A DNA stretch of 64,000 bases from positions 3,021,001 to 3,085,000 of the forward strand of contig NC_084933.1 of NCBI RefSeq assembly GCF_958298935.1, written 5' to 3'. Shown in pieces: positions 34,684 to 47,772 of the stretch. The notes under the pieces are model-generated. The model did no database searches, was not told where the DNA came from, and worked only from the letters and a program-made list of their open reading frames with translations. Position 1 is the first letter of the stretch. Every line of letters starts with the position of its first letter. Source of the stretch: Phragmites australis (taxonomy: Eukaryota; Streptophyta; Magnoliopsida; Poales; Poaceae). Position numbers and translations under genes: made by a program.

Positions 34684-34913
34684 TGATGTAAGGGTCACAC
34701 CCCAAAACCTTAATCTAGTCATTAAGCATGCATACGCATCATTACATCATGCTTCATGTTGTTGAATTTGATTCAAAGTATTTAAACATGTTTTGAAAAT
34801 GTTACGTAATCGGTCAATACATGTTTCCACTGTCATGAGTGGAAGTCATTTAGAGATAGTTAGGAAGACCCCAAAGTCATTTAGGAAGGATAATAAAAAG
34901 AAAAGAAAGAAAT

Positions 34914-34927
34914 GGGGGGGGGGGGGG
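34914..34927. repeat. Poly-G tract
   Basis: Fourteen consecutive G residues in LTR F. Confidence 0.95.
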
Positions 34928-35075
34928 AGAACGAAGGCTTTCAGCACGTGGGCCCTATCCGCGCTCTAACCAGGATTTCCCATTGTCTTATTGCCAGAGC
35001 GCAGGGGCGCCACTTAAATCCATCAACCAACTCTCTCTCGTTCTCTCACTCACTCACTCACTCCCTTCATCAAAT

Positions 35076-35078
<3 letters not shown>

Positions 35079-35120
<42 letters not shown>
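35079..35120. repeat. (GA)21 microsatellite in LTR F
   Basis: A pure AG/GA run of 42 bases, preceded by CTCACTCACTCACTCACTC at about 35045-35063. Confidence 0.97.
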
Positions 35121-35126
<6 letters not shown>

Positions 35127-36489
35127 CCTCGACCACCTCGATGGCTAGAGATAGATGCAGAGAACTTCCCTAAGCTCCTTGCCACTGTCTTCTTCGCCGG
35201 ATAATCCTCCACGTGACTTCTTCCACCTCAAGGCCAAACCTCACCCCAGAGCCCGATCTTCGAATTGAAGCTTCCCCGGAGTTGGCCAACACCCTAGAAA
35301 GCTTCTCCACATCGAGGTGAGACTTTCCCTATGATTTTTCCTGTCATTCCTGAGCTCCAACCGGTCCCCATTTTGTGTTCCAACTGGTCTCATTTCGTTT
35401 AGACCAGAGCTCCACCCTAGCCATGTACTTCATCCATGGGGTCCTCGATTTTGGCCCCGTGCATATTGCCCAAATTACCCAAGAAACACTTCCCTAGCCT
35501 TATAGAGTGTTTTGGTACCCTTCATGGTCAAAGGCATCACTGGAGCCTTCGCTAGTGACCTCGCTGAGGTGTCATCAGCTAGGCCTAGCGGTATGACTAC
35601 CAGGTTGTGACTTGGTTGGTCAAACTTCCAGTCAAACTCCACAGTCACGAGTCAGACCGCCACTAGGGCCAGTTTGACCTCTAGACCCACAATCTGATTC
35701 CATGGGTCTGGTCTGACAGCCAGTTCTACTCAGTACCATTTCCTTCTTTGTTCAATCCTCACGGTCTAATCACCAGCTACTCAATACACTATGACCTTAT
35801 GTTATACAAGGTTCAAACCTCTTATAACCTAGTCGATTAGGCGTTCTTTTTGCAAATGTTTTTGCGACATGGTGCATTTCATCAAATTCATGATCATGCA
35901 TCATAAGCATACATTTCCATTCGTTTGTATATTTATTTGATGCATTCTTAAATTGTCTAGAGAGTGACGCATGGATGATTCAAGCGGTCGAGGCCGACAC
36001 CGAACCGGAAGTGTACGTGAGGGAAGCGCTGGAGCTACAAGGCAAGTATCTAAGCATGTTTCAAATTTTACCTTGAATCATGTGGTGTCTAATTTGATAA
36101 ATCATCGCTTTATGTATGTTATGCATGTTAGCAAGTCGATGTCTGGAATTGTAGGTAGAACCTATGTTGATACAACAATCCTACCTTGAACTATTGGTAA
36201 TCCATATCCTTGAAACCTGGGTATAACCATGTTGATGTTTAACTTAAAAGTTCTCCAAAATGCTTAGTAATGCATATGTCATTGGTAGAAGTTGAACGAT
36301 GGTTTGGCCATCGTTCGCAAGGTATAGGACATAATTATTGCTTCACAATAAAAATAATGTTGGGATGTATGAGTTGTGAGAATGAGATGAGATGTGAGCG
36401 GTGTCAGGGGTAGTTTAGGGGGAACCCGAATGTCATAGACCGCTTACATCGATTAAGCATTGACTGTTGTTTACCGTTAGCTTAAGCAC

Positions 36490-36986
36490 TTTACGTATTT
36501 CCATATATTTAATAAATGTACCAATGAGCCGATTATCATACTGTATATTTTTGAGCTTTTGTGCGATTCTGAGCTCCATCTTTTGCTCCTATAGCCTTTT
36601 GACTTTTCTAGCATTTGCAAATGCTTTGTGGTATACTTATGAAAGCTCATTAGGATTGCATGTTCATGCATTGCATGGTGTTTTGTCCTTGATGTTTGCA
36701 TTGCCAAAGGGGAAGAAAATATGCACTAAGCCAAAAAAAGAATTTTACATAATGAATTTGTGCATTCATCAACGGGGAGCTGAACATTTGAGCTTTTATT
36801 ACGCTTCTGATGTTTTTGGCTTGTCTTTGCCTTTCTTCAGTCTTATGCAATCTCTCTTATGCCAAGTGATCATTGTTACTCATTCTTTAGTCTTTGGTCA
36901 CTTGGATGATCTTCTTTTGGTAAAATTTCTTCAAACTAAAATATTTGTATTTTGAGAGTTGTCAATACACTCATCAAGAGGGAGAT
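36490..36986 (+). other. 3' internal end of SIRE element E3
   Basis: Corresponds base by base to the reverse complement of E1 25601-26110. It contains an open frame ending GLSLPFFSLMQSLLCQV...LQTKIFVF at 36955 and the polypurine tract TCATCAAGAGGGAGAT. The upstream pol is missing, so E3 is a truncated 3' end. The exact left edge is uncertain (about 36440-36500). Confidence 0.75.
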
Positions 36987-39052
36987 TGAGAAATCAAATT
37001 GAAATGTTCCTTGGTTTATATGTGATAAGTGATTGATAAGTTTATTGAGTAGATTTGATGATTTTTGGTATTGCATGAGCATGTCTATGTATTGCAATTA
37101 TAATCATGACTAATCAAAGTTGGAGACAAAATGGAATTGGCGGTACCAAAATTATAGACAAAATGGAATTGGCGGTTTTATCTTTGAGTCCAGGAAAATG
37201 TACTCACCGAATGGTCCGGTGCCTGGGATTTTGACCACACTAAATGGTCTAGTGTTCAGATGAAGTTCACACCAGAGCATTTTAGTTCCAAGGCAAAATT
37301 TGAAGTGTTCACTGGATGGTTAAGTGTTTGAAGATGTGAACACCTGAGGCTACACCGGAGCATTTGTTCTAGAAGTGGTATCAATATTTGTCTAGTGTGG
37401 TTGTGCTCATTGGATGGTCTGGTGTATGAAGATGTGAACACCGAAAGCTACACCGGAGTATTTTGACTCAGAAGAGAAAATCCAACACTACATCGTATGG
37501 TCCAGCGGTAGGACAATGTACACACCAAACTATTTTTTCTAGAGATGAAATTTTTCATAGGAATAGCTTTTGTACACGTTGGATAGTCCAGTGTGTACAC
37601 CGGAGCATTTCCCAGGAGGTTTTCAGAGTAGAGAGGAATTGTACACACCTGATGGTCCGGTGCTTGTACTGGTGTTAACACCGGATCATCTGATGTTCAC
37701 ATTTTTTGTGTGATGTGTCTTTCAATAGGGAATTTTGATTTCGACTAACTGAAGATGGAGTTAAATGGTGTTGGAGATATATGTTTGCTTGTCTAATGAT
37801 GTATAGTAGGTGATTGATGCAACTTGGTGGTCACGGCGAGATGATTGGGGATAAGTGGGGTGCTTGGTGCCGGATGATCGAGGAGGTCTGGTGGAGTCAA
37901 GGGTGATCCTAGCGATACACATGGAAGTCAAGCAAAGCACAAGAAGGTGGATGAAGACGTCGTGTTGACGAAGTCAAGCGCAGGGGATGCCGGTACAAGT
38001 GACAAGGTGGCACGAGGGATTGGGAGAGAGAGAAACTTACCGGCGGTCAAGATCGCAAGACGGAGTACATGTGTCAACATCGGGATGCTTGCTTAAAGTG
38101 TAAGAAAGTGACGGTCAAACACGCATCGAGATGCGTGCAAGGCGGTTTCGCAGTTTGGCCTCAAAACCGTGTGAAGGTTGGAGTACACGTGGCATCATCG
38201 TAAAACTTGTGTCAAGGCAAAACTAAGTCATGAAAGCGGCACAGTCGTTCGATGGACAAAGAAAAATTCGAACGAAAATACCCTCGGTGGTAGGTAGGAG
38301 TGTATTGAAAGATATAGGCAAAAAGGGACCAAGGAAACTTATGAGATAAGGAAGCTCTCAAGGCCTATAAATAGAGGTGAGGGGATATGCTATCCTTAAG
38401 GAGCCATCCATTAGAGTGTTAGTGCTAGGGTTTTAGAAGTGAGAGAGATGAGTATTTAGGCTATGCATTAGGTGAGAGCTTTTGTATGCAAAAATACTTT
38501 GTAATCTGTCAAAAATAGGGCATTCCTCTGTAAGCAATGAAATTTATGTTTACTCTTATGCTTTTGTTGATCTCCTTCTAGTTTCCATCTCTTGGTTTCC
38601 TTATTTTGTTTGCAAGTTCTTCAATTTTTGTGTTGATTTTTGCTTCTGTTGCAGAGCTGAAATTTTTCACCTTGTTGAAGTTATTCTTCTTATTGCTAGA
38701 GGAATAAAATTCACATATGAGTTGGTCTTGAATCATCCATATCCTCTAGGTCTATCAACTTGGAAAGTTTCTTCATCCGGTGCTTATTTGTTTGTATCTG
38801 AGTATTCCTTCGTCAAGTTGCAAGCTTTTGTGAGCTATGACACTTGTATTAGAGTTACAGGAAACCTAATATTCGAATCCATCCAGTAGAGCTACAATCT
38901 TTTTATGCTTGTCAGGATTTACTCATGTTTCTCTTAGTTCTTACTTCCGCTCTTTGTTTTGAGATACGTTGGGTGAAACATTAGGAAAGCCATCCAAGAA
39001 TTTGATAAAGCATATATTCACACCACTCTAGTCACCTTTTCTCGATCCTACA
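36987..39052 (+). mobile_element. 3' LTR of SIRE element E3 (2066 bp)
   Basis: Starts TGAGAAATCAAATTG right after the polypurine tract and ends ACCACTCTAGTCACC...GATCCTACA, the usual SIRE-type LTR end. TATA box at 38365-38374. It matches E1 and E2 in inverse orientation. Its U3 holds a row of CACCGG...TCCGGTG palindromes (37200-37690). Confidence 0.88.
38365..38374 (+). promoter_or_regulatory. TATA box of SIRE LTR E3
   Basis: CTATAAATAG, conserved in E1 (24324-24333, minus) and E2 (48523-48532, minus). A conserved TAG|GTGAGAG follows about 100 bp downstream in E3 (near 38472) and at the matching place in E1. Confidence 0.65.
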
Positions 39053-41060
39053 AAGGACACCATCTTTATTTTTTTTAAGATGTCGCCCGTTAGAAGGGTT
39101 ATTGTCACTCTTCCAACGGGCTACTATACCTATTTTTGTAATTTTTTAAATAGACATCTAGTTTTGCAATTTTTATTTTTGAAATATAAAAATAAAAAAT
39201 ATGTCCTTCTCTACATGCCGGGCTTGGTGAATAAAGCCCATTTGATGGGTCCAAGCTCCAAACGGGCCATTCTTCAATGTTGCCTGGTGTTAAACATGTA
39301 ACGGCCTGGGTTTCTTTTCTAGTAAATTTTACAATTCCCTCAAGAAACACAATGAAGATTTTAAAAATTAGATCGCTTATTAAAACTAGCAACTGCATGT
39401 GTAAAATCAATTTAGGATATATCAATATATGAAATATAAATATTAGACATCTATATTTCACACATGTGAAATCAATATAAGATAAATATTAGATATCTAG
39501 GTATAGAAGTTAAATAACGAGAGGTTGAATGTATTTTTAGAATGTATGAAAGGTAAATATTAGACGTCTAGATATAAAAGGTAATTAATATGAGATTAAA
39601 TGTATTTTTCAAAAAACGGGGAGAATCTTTGCAGGGTGATCATTTGATCAATTTTGGTGGACAGTAAAGATCATTCAGTTCTGCTATAACTCGTGTATTT
39701 TATAGGAGTATAGACTATTACAAAACCACATTTATAACTAACTATTATAGAGAATCACACTTTTTTGTCAACAACATTTGTTAAGACTATGCTTGTAATC
39801 ATTACTTTTGTATTGGCTGGTGGGGACCCACTTGTCGGTATCAGACTCCTAACCATAGTAGCAGACGGAAACAGGTTAGGTTTGACCAACGAGTGGGCCT
39901 GTCCTAGATATATGATGAAAAATACTTGATAGTGTGGTTTTATAAAATAGGAACAAGTCATATTTGGTCCCCTTTACTTTAGAATCAATTATTTTGAGCC
40001 ACGTGCTTTTGAAACCAGTGCAGTTTTAATTTTATAGTATGCCTTCAACGTCACGAATGCAAGTTTGTGACTTAGGGCACTCCCAATGTTTGGTTTCTTA
40101 TGTGATGTTTAAGAAAAAAAGAGAATAAGAATTTGATGTTAAAAAATAAGTTTCCAATAAATACATATATCTTACAAGTTTCTTATAGTCTCTCAAAACA
40201 ATTTAGTATCTCACAATCATTTAGATTACTCAAAAATTAGTTTCTTTAATAAGAAATAAACTTTTTCTCTTCCATCTTTATATTAGTTGCCACATCTAAA
40301 TAATATATAAGAAACTAGGCGGATGGGCGCATCTATGTCGCGCCTGTTTTTTTTTTTTTTTTTTGCATAGAGCACGATAAAATAAGATTAAAAAATTAGA
40401 TTCACCTTTTTTGGACATTTGAATATTTATTTATGAATTTATCAATATTTAACACATTCATTTAATTATGAAAAAAATAGTGGCACTTTCATACATGCAC
40501 ATGATTTTAACAAACGACAGTAATACGAACCTAACTAAATGTGTTCCTCTTTTTTGAGTTTTAGATATATTCCTATGCATTTTAGATTATTACAACTTAT
40601 TTATCAATATAACTATTATTCCTTTCATTATTTTTCTGAAATTTAAAAAAACTATGTGTATATATATATAGATACATATACATATATATATATATGCATA
40701 CATACACCATATATGTATGAATACATATACGTATCTATATATACATGTATATATACATGAGACTATATAAACAATAGTTATAGTTCTTGACCCTTTACTA
40801 TACATAATAGACTAGTGCTTAGGTTGATTAGCACGTCTACGCGCGCCTATGAAATTTTAGTTTTTATTAGAGCAAAGGAAATAATATCTAGTAATATATA
40901 TATAATAATATTGTTTGAAATTAAGAAGTACTCAATCAAATTCTCTATATTAGTTATAGAGTGAAGGAAAAGTAAGTAAATACGTGCAAAAGTATTACGT
41001 GTATAATACAGAGCTAACTGATATAGGTTACAGTATAATAGTAAGCGAGACATGATCTGT
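39053..41060. other. AT-rich region with MITE-like pieces
   Basis: No gene is seen. Contents: a 12 bp hairpin at 39085-39121; a thrice-repeated AAATATTAGAC/T-TCTA motif (39438, 39484, 39555); inverted ACAAAACCACA / TGTGGTTTTAT near 39710 and 39935, possibly a MITE; a GGGCACTCCCAATG start near 40076 like Tourist-type MITEs; an 18 T run at 40347-40364; and alternating TA/CATA sequence at 40660-40760. Confidence 0.45.
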
Positions 41061-41191
41061 TATGACCCCTAAACTCAACATTATATGCGTTTTGTATTAC
41101 ACGCCCGCTGAACCTAACATTACATGCGTTCTATGAGTTGGTGGGCTGAATAGTTTTGGCCTGATAAATGGCAGCCATGAAAAAACCTGTA

Positions 41192-41456
41192 GCTACAGTA
41201 CTTTGTGGCCTGACCGATGCTTCTGGGCGCTGCTGGCTGTGCTCAGGGAAAAAAGAGATACAGTAGCTACAGGACCTGGTGGTCTGAGAGACTGCCAAAT
41301 CTTGGCCTGACAGTACAGTAGCTACAGTACTCAGGGCTTGGAAGCCACCGATGCTTCTGGGGGATTCTGGCTGTGCTCAAGGAAAAAACGAAGCTACAGC
41401 AGCTACAGGACCTTGTGGTCCGAGAGACAGCCGAATCTTGGCCCGATAGGATATGT
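41192..41456. repeat. 129 bp tandem duplication with CTACAGTA motifs
   Basis: GCTACAGTAC begins both copies (41192 and 41321). Both contain ACCGATGCTTCTGGG, GGCTGTGCTCA and TGGTC(T/C)GAGAGAC. Inside and between them CTACAGTA or TAGCTACAG recurs about five times. Confidence 0.85.
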
Positions 41457-43618
41457 AATAATAGATTTGGAGTGCCCTTACACCTTACTAGTTGTGGCCA
41501 GGAGACAGTAGCACGTACTTACGAGCTCTTAAGCGCGCTAGGGGTCAACATGCACATATTCCTTCACGATGTAGTTGCTGCACTGGAACGTGGGGTTGTC
41601 TTCGCAGGCTAGTCAAGACTGTCAAGGAAGAGGTGTTAGCCATAGATCGATCGGTGATGAGGAGAAAGGATGGTCACGCAAAATGGCGCAGTTATGGCTG
41701 CTGCTCTTTTTTGTTGCGTGTACCGAGCGTAACCAATGTGTTTCAGAAAAATATATATCATTTTGCTAGAATTAATGCAGTATATATGACGATCAATTGC
41801 ACGTTTTTCTGTATAAAGAGTTGAATGGTTAATCGCTTTTCCTAATGTCTATTACCCTTAGAGGATATCGACCTACATCCATATATATCCGTCTATCGAC
41901 CTCAAACATTAGGATTTGCGCAGTGTTAGGAGATAGAACATGTACTAGCACTGACGATGACACAACCGCTAGCTTCTTCACCCCCTTCATGTTCGTTCCT
42001 TTCTTTAGATAATAAAAAGAAATTCTAGCCTCTGCACTACTTAGATATACAGTATAGTTTGTTATTGTAATAATGTTGCTAACTGCGAGTATTCAGAATA
42101 AGACCAAAATATAATACATAAACTCCATAATAAACCAACCAGCTACTAGCAAGTTTATTACTAAAGTGTTACTTATTCTTGACGAAGATATCCCTAGTCA
42201 TAATCTCCAATACACGTCTTGTGAACGACACCTCTGTCATTCTCCTTCTACAACAGACTCCAATACCTTAGCTAGTACGTGCTCTGAAAAGTGCCAGCAT
42301 GGAAGTTTATGATTGTTTTTTTTAAGTAATATTATTACGACATAACCATATAGGTTATTCTTATTAAGTTGTCTAATACATGTAACTTATCCGTCTAATA
42401 TATGACTAATGTTTGTTGGTGTGTCAATGCTAAGGGTAATTTTAATAACATGCCAAATTGATTTAGCAAAATAATAATAAAAAAACAAAGTAAGGTATGT
42501 TTTCATTTTGATTTCAAAAGCTATATTTAAAATCTCAATTCCAGTTGATATATGCTTTCATGTTCGTTCCGTTAATATACGAAATTACATAACATATCTC
42601 CGCGGTTTCGAATAACAGGATCACATAACCCAAATTAACAGCCCGGCCGGCTTTATAGAGAGGCTATTCGCTAAATTAACCTTCCTTTCAGTATCTATCA
42701 GAAGACCTAGTGCTTTGGACTCAGCTGCAAGACATAGTGCAGCACCGCACACGGGGTCTCACCCGCACAATGTTGTCGTATGTGCTCTTAATTTTAATAT
42801 ATTTTGTAGTATGTAAACACTCATGAAACAGTTTCCCATGGCGTCAAGGAAAGTATTCCCTAGCGTATAGAGAGCTCAACATGGCGTTTGTAAACTGTAA
42901 ACGTCCTAAAATATTTTAAGATCATGTTTCATTCCCATCTAAGTTTATCACACCTTAGACACGAACCAAACTAAGTTTTTGTTAGTGTGCGTACATCAAA
43001 TCGTTAATTGACCAAGGGATCGGAAGAACACGCTAGTTTGAGAATGCCATATTTGGTGGACGCTTAGTGCATTAATCTCTATAATATAAAATACGGGTTG
43101 GTTCCGACCTCACCTCTTTAATTTTTTTTTTACTTTTCTTTCATCTAATAAAAACTCATAAAATTCAAATAATATATTTACTTTTACCATTCACTCTTGT
43201 CTTCCAGTCTCCCTGCTTCTTCAGATACTATATGAAATCAAACTATGTGGTATCGCTCTCAACATATTCGTTCGGTGACACTCCTACGATACATCTATAT
43301 CTTCGTGCATTGAGTTTGTATTTAATATTACATGTCTAATATTTATATTTTTATTATAATGTATAAACACTTAGTATAATAATGTGAATAAGAAAATATT
43401 CGTCCTTATCGTTTGTTCAATCTTGGTTATCATCGAAACAACGGTGGACCAATATAACGCTAGCTAGCTAAGAAGGACTCAGCACATGTGCGTTGGATGT
43501 AGCGGACGGCGGATTTGAAGCCAACTGCACGCCATGACTTGAACCCCACCCCCTACCCCCTACTCCCCGTTAGAAATACCAGTCCAGCCTAGTCAACACG
43601 TTCGGCCATGAAGCGTAT
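41457..43618. other. Intergenic, possibly low-copy, no gene recognised
   Basis: Short frames at 41373-41612 and 41492-41824 lack recognisable domains. The rest is AT-rich with no clear repeat boundaries. The right edge is the target of LTR copy B. Confidence 0.4.
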
Positions 43619-43623
43619 CCGTC

Positions 43624-46600
43624 TGTAACAATGTATGTTTTAAGATTTTACAAATTTTTTTAAAAAAATTAACTTTAGTGAGTAGCTTCACCGGTAGAGT
43701 AATTTAAAATCTATTTTCATAAACAACCAAACAACCTAGTTTATTATTTCCTGTGCATTGCATGCTGAGTTTTGTTAAAAACCAGTTAAATGTATCAGAG
43801 TTCTTTTTCTTTTTCTTATATTTGGTGTTTTGAGTGTAAAAGGTTTTGAAAATATTTTTACAAAATTCAATAGTGGATAGGTTAAGAATCTTAATAGTTA
43901 GAATTTAAATTTTTTGAATTCATCATCTATTCTATTCTTATCATATCTGATCCTTCTCAAGTTTAATTCAAATCTTATCTAAATCTTTATTTAAATTAAT
44001 CTCTCGTCTTTCTTAAATTCTATCCAAATTCAAATTCAAACTCCTTATCTACTTTCATTCTTGTTCAACCTCATCTTTTAGTTTCTCTCGAATTCACTCC
44101 AAGCTCAATTCAAATTCAAACCCTATTCAAATTTCTCTACATAAGTTTCTTTTCTAAAACCCTAGATATGCCTAAAGTGTCATTAGACCCAATCTTATCT
44201 AAGCCCAAGCTCTTGGCTGGCACACAAGTCATCTAAGAGGCTCAACACAAAGGATCCACGAAATCTGTGGATATTCGCAGAGTCCTAGACAGCCTCATCT
44301 TTCGATGTCGTTTCGGAGTTTAAGACGGTCTCAAATGCAAATCTTGACAATACTAAAGTTGTAGTCCTCATCGAGAGCTTCAATTTGACCTATGAAAGTC
44401 CCCTTTTGGATAATGTAGCTAGGAGTTATGGCCCCCGAATTCAGTGCTGCGCAAATAAGCCTCAGTTCAAACAGTTTATCGTGTTACGTATTTTTGGAAA
44501 TCAAAATGATGTTTACAGAAATTCTAATGAATACCAAAGTTGTAGATCTTTTCGACTAGTATAATTTAGAGTAAAGAAACATCCAATTTGGAGTCCAGAC
44601 TTTGGAGATATCATCCTCAGAATAAAGAGCTATGAAAAAAAATCCTAACCGACTCAAACTTGAATCTAAATCGTGTCCGGTTTGGACTCCACCTCAACCA
44701 GCTGCCCTAGCCCCATAAATAGGTGTTGCACGTCCTCCCCTACCCCCTTTCCATGCTTCCAAGCCCTAGCCTCCGCAGCTGAACTGTCCGTGCGCCGTCG
44801 TCGCCGGTGCGGTCATCGTCTTCGCGAATCCTCCTTCTCCGATCATCAAAGCAAGGTGAGAACCCCCTCCTTATCCTTCCTTACCCATGTTTTACCGTCA
44901 TACTAAGTCCCTAGCTAAGCCCTAACCCCAGACAAAGCCCGATCTACACCGCCATGGTCGTCGCCGTCACGGACAGCTGCGCCATCACCGATTGGCATCG
45001 ACGTTCCCGGCTGATCAGAGGTCAAATCGCCATGCCCTTTCACAAAAGAATGACCCATGATATTACCCATGCCCTCACAAACCGGGTTGTCCAATAGATT
45101 AGCCAAACAACTGGGATCAAGGTCGACATGCTTGCTGTCCAGTTTCTAGACACATTCTATGCGTGCACTGAGTTTGTTGTCGCGTTCCCCATCAATCTGG
45201 AAGCCGTATGGATGTGACATCTACGTCACAACATGTCCCATGTAGTCTTCTACATGTCCCTATGTTCCCTTCACTGGTTGTGCAGCGACACGTCTAGAAC
45301 GCGGTTGCCAACTGCAGCATACCGTAGCCGTCACCCATCTCATCTCTATTATTCGTTCTTCTTCTCAGCAGATGATCTTCCTAAACCCATGCTATAACAT
45401 TATGTTTCCGGGATATATGAACATCTCTGTTTAAACAGTTTCTCAAATTTCATAACCAATCTTCGGGAACACGAGCATCTTCATTGCTGCATTTGTTCGC
45501 AGCCACCACCAAACCTAACAGCAGTCGTCGCTGTTTTACCGCTACCTCGGATGATCCCTTCCAAACCAACTATACCTCTGAGTTAGCCTTTCCGCGTTCT
45601 ACGCCATGCTTCCCTCGTTTCACTGAAACGCCACTGAAGCCTAACATCAATATCAGTGGCCACATGCCTGATTGCCATCTCCGACGAAACCCGAACCGTC
45701 GCCGATACGCAGGGTCACCAGTAGTATCATTAACATAGAAGCACAACCTCTAGCTATTTGATCTATCATGGATGGTTGAGGCTAGATCTCATCTCGCCTC
45801 TTCTTTAATCCAAGACGATGCTTGCATGGCATGCCAAGTCAGCACCACATCATCCTCTTTAGCCTAGTTAGTGAAGTCTATTCAGCCCTATACCTCTTGA
45901 ACCTTACACAATGATGTTGTCAAGTCTGATATAATGATTGCGCAATAAACCTTTTTCTATAGGAAAATAACTTTGGTAAATCAACCTTTCCTTTTCAGCC
46001 TAATCTATCTTCCGAAAGCTGTTATCTTTCACCCTAACTCTGACTTAGGCGATTCTTGCATCTAAATTTCTTCTCTAAAATCATACCCATCTAACCATAG
46101 TGTTTTTAAAGTGTTTTGATTATGTTTGGTATGTTGTTCTTAGTATTTTTCTTTGTGTTATTTGTCAGTAGTTTTTACGATTAGTCAATGTTCCGAAGGA
46201 GCTAGAAGGACTTCAAGATCAAGACTTTTCTAAAGACCCAATTGAGTCGAGTGGAGGCAAGTTGTGTTCTTAAACATACTTATCCCAGTTTTCAAATATT
46301 TTGTTTTATAAACATGCATGCTAATAATTTGTTAGGAATCCCAAGAGTTAGGTTTTACCCTAGTTTTTCCTTATCATCCTTGTCACCTTAGTATGGTTTT
46401 GAGTTATGGAATGGTACGTGATGCTTAACCTTGCTTTGGGATGGTAATCATGATTAATGCTCTACGAAATTGATAATGATCCTATGCAACAATGATAAAA
46501 ATATGATAGAATAATTTTTGTAACAACATGGTATAGGGATTTGAGCATGTAGTATGATGAGATGTATAGTTTGGAAAGTGGTAGTCTTGCTCAAATCTAA

Positions 46601-47586
46601 GCACCGGTTCGTGGGGTGACCTTTCTGTGTTTACAATACAACCATAAGCCTGGTATGGGTCAGGCCTAGCCAATTAATTTGCTACTCTCAGTATAGTGTA
46701 GACCAGGCAAAAGAGTGGTGAATGAAAAATATCTTGGGATTTGAAAGGCGCAAGAGGGGGCTTCCATTGTTGAGGTGGAATCACGCGACGGTGAAACCTT
46801 AGCGGGAACACATGTGCTGAGAGGAGCATTGTAAAAGCTTTGTAGTGATTTCCTGGCCACATACCTTGGATGTGTGCAAGTGTCTAGCTAACACGGGCAA
46901 AATGGAGACTTAGTCACTTGCTTGAGGGTGATAAAATCACGACTTGTTGGTAACGTACGACCTCTGCAGAGTTAAAACTGAATATTCAGCCGTGCTCACG
47001 ATCACGAGCGGTACGGAAAACCTACCATGATTATGACTTGATGGTTTGGTCAGTGTGTTTTATTATTTATAGTCATATACTTAATTACTACTGCTTTTCA
47101 AATGTTTTTACTTAAATATTGTTTTATGCAAAAGAGTCAAACTAGCCTTACCTTGTCAAAGCCTTCATATGCATAATATTTCCTTCACAACTTGTTGAGT
47201 ACGACATGTGCTTACACTTGCTATAACCAAACACTCAGTTGGAAAAGAATTCGAAGACCTCATAAAAGATGCATTCTAGTGAGGTGTTCTCCCTCGATTG
47301 CCTATAGAGTTATCGATGAACATGTTGAAGACTATCAGGACAAGTTGTGACATTCTAGACGCGTGTCTTCAAGTCGGTTGCCTGTGGTGTTGTTGAGCAC
47401 CAGTGCTTATGCTCCGCTGCAGATATCTACATAGAAGACAATATATGTCAATTGCTATAAGAGTTCGACGTTTATTTCTTTAAAGTATTACTTTTGTTAC
47501 TTCACATGTGACGTCCTTATGTGTGTTAAATATCATGGGCATACATAAGCCGCATCTGATTTTGTCTGTTAAAACCGGGTGTGACA
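43624..47586 (+). mobile_element. Large ~4 kb gypsy-type LTR, copy B (solo LTR)
   Basis: Begins TGTAACAATG, ends GGGTGTGACA, with perfect CCGTC duplications at 43619-43623 and 47587-47591. It is collinear with copy A over 3963 bp. TATA-like CCATAAATAG at about 44713, donor CAAG|GTGAGA at 44855/44856, and a 72 nt exon-like block at 46185-46256 ending AG|GCAAGT. In the shared acidic phase that block is fully open here, whereas A has a stop. About 250 bp present in A near 7020-7170 is absent. Confidence 0.9.
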
Positions 47587-47591
47587 CCGTC

Positions 47592-47767
47592 ATTGGACGC
47601 CATTCCTAATAGTGTCAACACGTCTGAGTAGACCGGTGGTCATCCTATTTTGGTAAGTAATGCCCCAACTTTCCCACTTATTTATTGTTGGGACTATTAA
47701 TCCTTAATATTACTATAATTGGGATGAGGACGTTGATTTCATCAACCCCATGATGGCTCATTTATTA
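47592..47767. other. Short spacer between LTRs B and E2
   Basis: 176 bases of unassigned sequence; it joins the left flank of B if B is removed. TTTTG|GTAAGT near 47652 resembles a donor, but no exon is recognised. Confidence 0.4.
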
Positions 47768-47772
47768 GATGA

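Larger units (their letters stand above)
34684..36480 (+). mobile_element. Gypsy-type LTR fragment F
   Basis: Starts near TGTAAGGGTCACACCCC inside copia sequence. It has a leader with GA repeats, a donor-like TCGAG|GTGAGA at 35316/35317, and an 81 nt exon-like block (35961-36041) bounded by CTAG and AG|GCAAGT. The plan is the same as in LTRs A and B, but the sequence differs. The right end is lost at the junction with E3, and no TSD could be defined. Confidence 0.55.

Noticed and set aside
36467..36955. A free-standing 162-codon host gene
   Set aside because: The stretch matches the 3' internal region of E1 in inverse orientation and runs into a polypurine tract and LTR, so it belongs to a retrotransposon.
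41373..41824. Possible short gene
   Set aside because: Overlapping frames lack a domain, a credible start context or splice support.
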